In this document: positions 58,260 through 64,000 of the stretch, in pieces
Position numbering within the stretch: the first letter of the stretch is position 1
How the letters are laid out: every line of letters starts with the position of its first letter
Assembly: GCF_014529535.1 (NCBI RefSeq)
Contig: NW_023503305.1
Location: forward strand, 840,069 to 904,068
Direction of reading: 5' to 3'
DNA length: 64,000 nt
DNA from: Bradysia coprophila
Taxonomy: Eukaryota > Arthropoda > Insecta > Diptera > Sciaridae
Position numbers and translations under genes: made by a program
Notes under the pieces: model-generated
Told to the model about the DNA's origin: nothing
What the model saw: the letters and a program-made list of their open reading frames with translations, nothing else
The model's database searches: none

Positions 58260-61200
58260 CTAAGAAGTCGTCTTGGTTGTTTTGTCACGCGAAGCAATTG
58301 TTTTCGCAAGCAATTTCGGTCCCTTCAGTGGTTTCTTGCCTTTCTTAACGAAACTCTGAAAGAAACAAATTGGAATTTTATTTATCAAGTTAGGTATTGT
58401 TGTGGGATTGCAACATGCAACAGAAAATAAAAAAATGTGACAGAAGGGCAGATATCAGGCTATGCTCACGTTTTGAAAGAAAGTGAAAAGCTACGTCTTT
58501 CATTTTCTACTACTCTAATATTTCCTTTCCGTACACGAAATCAAATATTGTCAGAAATCATATCTCAGTGAAGTATCGACCAACTTTAAACCTACCAACT
58601 TTTTTATAGTCCGGTCGTCGTGACGAAGATTTTTGCGAGTTTTCCAAAGTCGGTAGATTTGAACCTCCGACAAAAAGTTGGTAGGTTTAAACCTACCAAC
58701 TTTTTTCCAAACCTACCAACTATTTGTCAAATCTACCAATTTTTTTGCCCAACTTACCAAGTTTTCAGTTGGTAGGTTTTGTTGGTAGGTTTAAACCTAC
58801 CAACTTTTCAGTCTCGCTCGATGAGAAAAGTTGGTAGATTTGACAGAAAGTTGGTAGGTTTGACAAACAGTTGGTAGGTTTGAGCCTGCCAAAAAAACCT
58901 ACCAACTTTCTGATCGAGCGAGACTAAAAACTTGGTAGGTTTGGCAAAAGGTTAGTAGTTTTGAGAAAAAAGTTGGTAGATTTGGCAAGAAGTTGCTAGG
59001 TTTGAACCTACCAAAAGAACCTACCAACTTTCTGATCGATCGAGACTAAAAAGACGATAGCTTTGGCAAAAAAGTTGGTAGGTTTGAACCTACCAAAAGA
59101 ACCTACCAACTTTCTGATCGGATCGCAATAAACGGAAGTTACAATATCTCCAGAGCCCATTTTTGATCTTTTTATGGTAAACCAAACACTTTCCTAATAC
59201 AATTTATTGAAAGGTAAATTCAGTTGCCGTCTATAATTTGGTTCTGTAAATTTAAGTTTTATAAATATAATATAAATATAAAAAAAAATTAACTCCTAAG
59301 TTACCAACACCGTTCCGGCGCCCGGCTCGCATTGTGGCCCTCCGCTTCGCTCCGGGGCAATGGGCCGGTTCGCTCAGCGTGTTAAAACGCTTTTTATGTG
59401 CAATGAATGACACAGACTAATTATTAGACGATGCGAGAGAAAAAAAATACCTCCTAAGTTACCAACACCGTTCCGGCGCGGCGCCCGGCTCGCATTGCGG
59501 CTCTCCGCTTCGCTCTGGGGCAATGGGCCGGATCGCTCGGCGTGTTAAAATGCTTTTTATGTGCAATGAAAATTGGTATTACTAAACTTCTTTACGTTAC
59601 ATTTCGTAAAGGGATGAGTTCCCTAGGAACCAACAGAACGCCTTTACGTGAAGAAAGTTAGGAATTGAGTTGAGATTGAACCTACCAATTTTTTATCGCG
59701 CTCGATGACAAAGTTGGTATATTTCTTTGGTAGGCTTAAACCTACCAACTTTTCAGTCGAGCTCGATCATAAAGTTAGTAGCTTTGGTAAAAAGTTGGTA
59801 TGTTTAAACCTACCAAAAAAAGATACCAACTTTCTTATCGAGCGCGACTAAAAAGTTGGTAGGTTTAAACCTACCAATTTTTTTTGTCAAACATCCTAAC
59901 TTTTTGCCAAAATTGTCGTCACAACGACCGGACTATAATCAGAAGTTGGTAGGGTTAAGTTGGTCGATACTTCAGAGAGATATTTGATAAAAGATCCGGA
60001 GAGTGATGATCATCGGAAACAATTAAAATTCAGACACTCACCTTCTTCTTATCTTTAGCCTTCACGCCAGTAAATGTCTTCTTAGCGTTCGATTCTTTGC
60101 CCTTGCCCAATCCATTTGGTTTCTGCTTCTTTCCTAATCTTCGCACAGCTCCAGTCGGTTTCTGTTTATCTTTCTTTTCCTTTGGACCGCCGGGCGTCTT
60201 TTTTACATATCGTTCAACACGTACCGGACGACCTTGAAGATCTGCATTATTCAACTCCAATGCCATACTGATCGATTCGGATTTCTTGAAGCAAACGTAC
60301 GCAACACCATTACAACCCTTGTCACATTGCATCGTCCGGGCGTATTCAATATCACCGCAGCAGGAAAACAAATCGTGAAGGTTCTGGTCGGTGACAGCTG
60401 TTTGGGATGAGGATTGGTTTATATTTTGGTCGAAAAAACAAGGAACACCGATGAAGGCTTTTTGAGTCGTCGCATGTATACTCACAGTACTTTAGGTTGC
60501 CTACGAAAACTGTTCGTTTACCGTCGAAACTATCGGTACTTTTCGCCTTGGATTGCATATTCACTCGAATGACGTTGTCCTTGATTTTTTCACCATTCAG
60601 TACTAAACTGGATGTGGCATCTTCCTCCGACTCGAAATCCACGAATGCAATCACATTGGGTGAAGTGACTTTGGATTGAGATTTGAAAAATTTGACACCA
60701 TTGCTCAAGCGGAATCGGATGCTTTTGACTTTTCCGAATTTTGAAAAGAGTTTCAGAAGCTTGCCACGCTTCGTGTTGAGCGGAAGATTGCCAACGAAGA
60801 CGGAAATCGATGGCGTTTTGTCTGTTTGATAAAAAGAAAGAAAATTGAATTTGTTATACGTTAAAAATGGATGACTGAACCTCACCCTCAGCAGCTTCTT
60901 CGGTTGTCTCATCGCTAGATTTCTTGGATTTTTTCTTCTTCGGACTTTCATCAGTTTCTTGCTCATCTTCTTCAGCGGTCTTTGACTTCTTCCGCTTTTT
61001 ACTAGCAGTCGGGTCACCTTCTCCTTCATTGTCAGTTTCATCGTCGGATTCCCCGGATTGTTTCAGCGGACTTCCATCAATTTCTTGTTCATTTTCTCTA
61101 ATGGTTTTTGGTTTCTTCCTTTTTTTACCAGCTGCTGGTCCAACTTCATTTTCAGTCTCACTGTTGATTTTTTTCGACTTTTGCTTCTTCGGACTTTCAT

Positions 61201-61735
61201 TATTTTCTTGTTCCTTCTCAACTGCAGCCTTAGGCTTATTGCGTTTTTTATTGAGTTTTGGTTCCACTTTCGCTTGATTTTCTTCGTCGACAGTCGTGGA
61301 ATTTTTTCGTTTCTTATCAGACTTGGTTTGAGTCTCTTCAATTACCTCTCCTTCATCCTTTCGACCAGCAACTTTTTTCTTGTTGATCTTGTCAGGTGAA
61401 GTTGATTCTTGGACAGTCTTAACGATTTGTTTCTTTGAAGCCTTCTTGGTCACCTTAGGATTCGAAAGCACTTCATTCGTAAGTAAGTCGTCAACGATGA
61501 CATTCTTTGCTTTCTTCCCAGGAGACGAATTTTTCGTTGACTGACCATTGCTCTGCGGTACAGTTTGGTCCCTCATGGCACTATTTTCATCGCCGGCTTT
61601 CTTATTCTTCTTATTTTTCTGTTTTTTCATCGGAACCACGGCTAACTTGTTCTTGGATTTATTCGTTAAGCCAGCTGCAGCGACAGCATTTTCTTTATTT
61701 TTTTGAACATTGGCAGATTTCTTAATTTTTGCCAT
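58260..61735 (-). CDS. Rbm34: RNA-binding protein 34 (RBM34/Nop12-like)
   Basis: A nucleolar-type protein with two RRMs; yeast Nop12 acts in 60S ribosome assembly. Four exons join to about 545 residues: 61735-60886, 60821-60486, 60397-60042, 58355-58260. Residues 1-283 are a Lys/Glu/Ser-rich region with at least three diverged copies of a 30-40 residue unit (pattern KKRxKPKxxxExEQExxxSPKK). RRM1 has SISVFVGNLPLNTKRGKLLK and NVIAFVDFES; RRM2 has RTVFVGNLKY and GVAYVCFKK, split by intron 2. The tail is basic (GAVRRLGKKQKPNGLGKGKE). The frame also reaches a stop three codons past the AAG/GTGAGT donor, so an unspliced end is possible; exon 4 (SFVKKGKKPLKGPKLLAKTI) continues in phase and in basic character. 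The 1.69 kb last intron contains a large inverted-repeat element. Confidence 0.88.
58540..59989. mobile_element. 1.45 kb inverted-repeat element in Rbm34 last intron
   Basis: The ends mirror each other: ATCAAATAT, then GAAGTATCGACCAACTTTAA, then ATAGTCCGGTCGTCGTGACG on the left; GTCGTCACAACGACCGGACT, then AAGTTGGTCGATACTTC and ATATTTGAT on the right. Between them the word ACCTACCAACTTT and its complement occur more than twenty times in both orientations, often as TTGGTAGGTTTAAACCTACC palindromes. Inside is a GC-rich duplicated block at 59293-59570. No coding capacity, no clear target duplication. Confidence 0.75.
59293..59570. repeat. GC-rich tandem duplication (about 115-120 bp units)
   Basis: Two units, 59293-59406 and 59451-59570, share CTCCTAAGTTACCAACACCG then TTCCGGCG, CCCGGCTCGCATTG, CTCCGCTTCGCTC and TTTTTATGTGCAATGAA. 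The core is far more GC-rich than anything nearby, suggesting a different origin from the flanking AT-rich repeat. Confidence 0.75.
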
Positions 61736-62018
61736 AGTTACACCTTAATAACACGTTCAGAAATAAGACTTAGTAAAAATTATTCGACCGCCACACACTC
61801 TACACGAGATGTCAAGAAAAACAACAACAATTTTCTCACGTGGTGATGCCAGCATTGGACGCACTATTTTATACCACTGTCACTTGTTGAAACCGTTCAA
61901 TTTTTTCACAGATTTTTACATTTCGGCGCAATTTCAACAAATTTAAATTGCATTGATCATTCAGATGATATCCACTAGGCAACTGAATTTTTGTTGTATT
62001 CGATATTGTTATTAGGTT

Positions 62019-62141
62019 GGATTTTTACTTTTCAAAAAAGTACTTCGTGTAAGAGACAAAATTCAATTACTAGTGTTTTGTTTACTTGACAGATCGCTCT
62101 CTCACGGCTCTCACACGGAGTACTTTTTTGTTGAGTGGAAA
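62019..62141. mobile_element. MITE, TTTCCACT-end family, copy 2
   Basis: It is related to 46389-46506: TTTTCAAAAAAGTACTTCGT, then TTTGTTTACTTGACAG and CGCTCTCTCACGGCTCTC, ending GTACTTTTTTGTTGAGTGGA. The right half is better preserved here and shows the true inverted repeat (AAAAAAGTAC against GTACTTTTTT). Confidence 0.65.
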
Positions 62142-62444
62142 CCATTCTTAATGGTACAGAGTTCGTGAGATCAGGCAAAATACATGAAAAATGAGCGTTT
62201 CTATAAGGATTGTGCAGGGAAAACATTTGACAGATGGCTCATGCATTTTATGTCAATGTTTGTTAGAAATTCTGCATGAGTATATTTTCCAAGCATTTTC
62301 AGACATTTTTCTTGAACTGTGAACCATAGAGTAATACTCGAGAGTTGGCAAGATGGAACTTTTCTATGAAAATGTTAGTTCTAAAGAGGAAACCAGCATT
62401 TTGGGTGTCGATGCTCCTGATGATTCTATGTGGCCAGTAGGCGT

Positions 62445-62632
62445 TAGGTATGGTCAGTCCATACAAGCCGGAGCACATACGGATTTGCATGGCGCCACCT
62501 CAAACGAACTCATTTCTAGTGGTAATTTGCACTAGAAATGAGTTCGTTTGAGGTGGCACCCTGCAAATCCGTATGTGCTCCGGCTAGAACAAATTTGAAC
62601 GTTTGGCCATACCTATCTATTTACTTTCATTG
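62445..62632. mobile_element. Palindromic hAT-like MITE, copy 2 (left end lost)
   Basis: It is about 95% identical to the copy at 13468-13672 from TAGGTATGG to the right terminus TTTACTTTCATTG. The left terminal CAATGAAAGTAGATAAG is missing, and no 8-bp duplication is found. Confidence 0.75.
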
Positions 62633-63159
62633 GTTTTTACTGCTGTTACATGTTTTACTGTCTGACATTTTACGAAGTTACTAGTGTTTTGTTTGTTTAT
62701 TTGTTGAAGTGGGTTTTTATTGTGCTTTTCGTTTTGTTGAAATCAATTATAAGCCCTAAATGAACTTTACTAAAAACAAAGTGTAAATATTTTCGAATTA
62801 ATGTGAAAATTTGGAAGGTAGGAATTATTTTAGTTTGTGCTTTTGTCAACAACCGTTTTTCTTTGTTGAGTAGAAGAAAAATTCAAAGAAATTTCTAAAT
62901 TACTATGAACTAATCTTATGAAGCGTGGATTGTGTAGACATAAGACATGCGTTTACGGACCGAGTTAACCACATCAAGCACACTTATATGAAATTGTGTG
63001 ATCGACTCGACGGCAGAGCTGTACTAAAATGTGTATTGAACAAATTCCACAATTCAATAAAAAAATACAGTCTTACTGGCCATTTAGAGAGCGACGTATG
63101 GGCGACGTATAATGTCAAAATTGACAGAATTCTATTGTTCTAATGTCAATTTTGTGCAT

Positions 63160-63378
63160 AGTGTGTCGACGAAATCGATAAATGCACTCAGTACAGATTG
63201 TGTGTAAGATCCAAAGTATATACAGCCTTGTGTAAGATCAACTTGAAGAAAATGTTTTTTTAGGAAAATTCGGAATTTAGTTTTTGTTACATTGCCTTTT
63301 TCATACAAACCTCGTAGCCGCTGAACGCGCTGAACTCAATTTGTGTGTCACCGCCTTGGTGATCAACTCAGAGTTGTC
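63160..63378 (-). mobile_element. Reverse copy of the 13711-13960 MITE, with insertion
   Basis: Read on the minus strand it follows the 13.7 kb element: GGCGGTGACACACAAATTGA, GTTCAGCG, CCGAATTTTCCTAAAAAAAC, ACAATCTGTACTGAGTGCAT and TTATCGATTTCG. About 34 bp are inserted near 63210-63245. Confidence 0.65.
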
Positions 63379-63552
63379 AATGATACAGAAAATGACACAT
63401 TTTGTATAAGGAAAATGTCATTTTGTGAGTCATTGTGAACGACGCCGGCGCGAAATTCCTCATTACCATCTAAATGGTCAGTTAGGGCGAGGTTCTGTAA
63501 GAACGGACTTAGACACTTCTGAGTTGATCACGAAGGCGTTGAAACACAAATC
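63379..63552 (+). repeat. Repeat fragments: copy 2 of 23.2 kb repeat and a MITE end
   Basis: 63379-63470 matches the repeat at 23234-23345 (TGACACATTTTGTATAAGGA). 63490-63552 (GAGGTTCTGTAAGAACGGAC, then GATCACGAAGGCG) matches the left end of the 13.7 kb MITE. Confidence 0.55.
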
Positions 63553-64000
63553 TTAACAATTGAGACAGGTTTTGTTAAACTCACTCATTACATATTGTTC
63601 ATACTTTTATCACGACCTGTGAAAACACTCATTGATGTCCATTGATTTCTGATGTCCACTCTCAGTAGACTCATATTAAGGAGGTTTTTTTTAAAAACTA
63701 TTATTGAGCAGTCCAATCGACATTTGCCTGTGACGGTGTTGTGTTTCTTTAAAATTGATACTACACATTTAAATAATGTGTATGTACCCAGCACCAGCAC
63801 CCTCTGTAAAACAGCAGGCAATGCTTTGAACAAATGGAGACAAAGATTTTTAATCATTATAATTATACCAAGATACATCTGCAGTTTCCTCAGAGTGTTT
63901 GAATTATATTATATAGAGAAAAGATAGCAGATATATTTGCCTCCCCTCCGCTATGAATTTTTAAGACTGAAGCAGCAAGTAACGTTGGTAACAGCGTAGA

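Larger units (their letters stand above)
61736..64000. other. Rbm34 5' flank and MITE cluster, no gene recognised
   Basis: The Rbm34 promoter should lie just to the right of 61735. The rest is a cluster of MITEs shared with 13.2-14.0 kb. Frames 62925-63143 and 63652-63927 have non-ATG starts or no recognisable domain. Confidence 0.5.

Noticed and set aside
60924-61399. Plus-strand Phe/Ser/Leu-rich frames over Rbm34
   Set aside because: They are the complement of the Lys/Glu/Ser-rich coding exon and have no independent support.
1-64000. Endogenous viral sequences or toxin genes
   Set aside because: I looked for polymerase, capsid, glycoprotein and toxin motifs in the open frames and recognised none.

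Overview
The window is from an insect nuclear genome. The evidence is AT-rich DNA, spliced genes with many introns of about 60 bp, animal-type mitochondrial and nucleolar proteins, and dense small DNA transposons. The proteins look most like those of a lower (nematoceran) fly, but that is an impression from remembered families, not a database result. I see no rRNA, convincing tRNA, CRISPR array, prokaryotic operon or viral gene.

Layout: 1-3.7 kb has no recognised gene. At 3.77-4.32 kb lies a broken Penelope-like retroelement with a GIY-YIG region, followed by a TTAA-bounded palindrome. A three-exon Wdr20 gene runs leftward (11.9 to 5.9 kb). Iba57 (14.2-15.3 kb) and Cdpf1 (16.2-16.6 kb) run rightward. 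Nnt runs leftward (21.2 to 16.9 kb, ten coding exons), tail to tail with Cdpf1. An 8 kb gap without recognised genes separates Nnt from NADP-isocitrate dehydrogenase, which runs rightward (29.3-41.7 kb, eight exons). Its first exon encodes a likely mitochondrial presequence and its first intron is 9.7 kb. From 41.7 to 47.4 kb there are several non-autonomous transposons, including a 2.1 kb hAT-like element with satellite arrays at both ends.

The most unusual part is 47.4-56.1 kb. One RtcB (tRNA-splicing ligase) copy at 47.4-49.0 kb has a complete N-terminus but a net 16-bp frameshifting loss. A second copy at 54.7-55.9 kb has that stretch intact but lacks the N-terminal third and is joined out of frame to a shortened Patr-1 (PAT1) fragment. 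Two possible unknown membrane-protein genes lie between them. Rbm34 runs leftward (61.7 to 58.3 kb), and its last intron holds a 1.45 kb inverted-repeat element. The right end, 62-63.5 kb, carries the same MITE families as 13.2-14.0 kb.

Functionally, Nnt, Idh and Iba57 are all mitochondrial: NADPH supply and 4Fe-4S cluster maturation. Nnt and Idh are arranged head to head. The other genes (Wdr20, Cdpf1, RtcB, Rbm34) look like unrelated housekeeping functions. Exon coordinates were set by hand from GT/GC-AG sites, reading phase and remembered family alignments. They agree in phase for all genes but have not been tested against transcripts.
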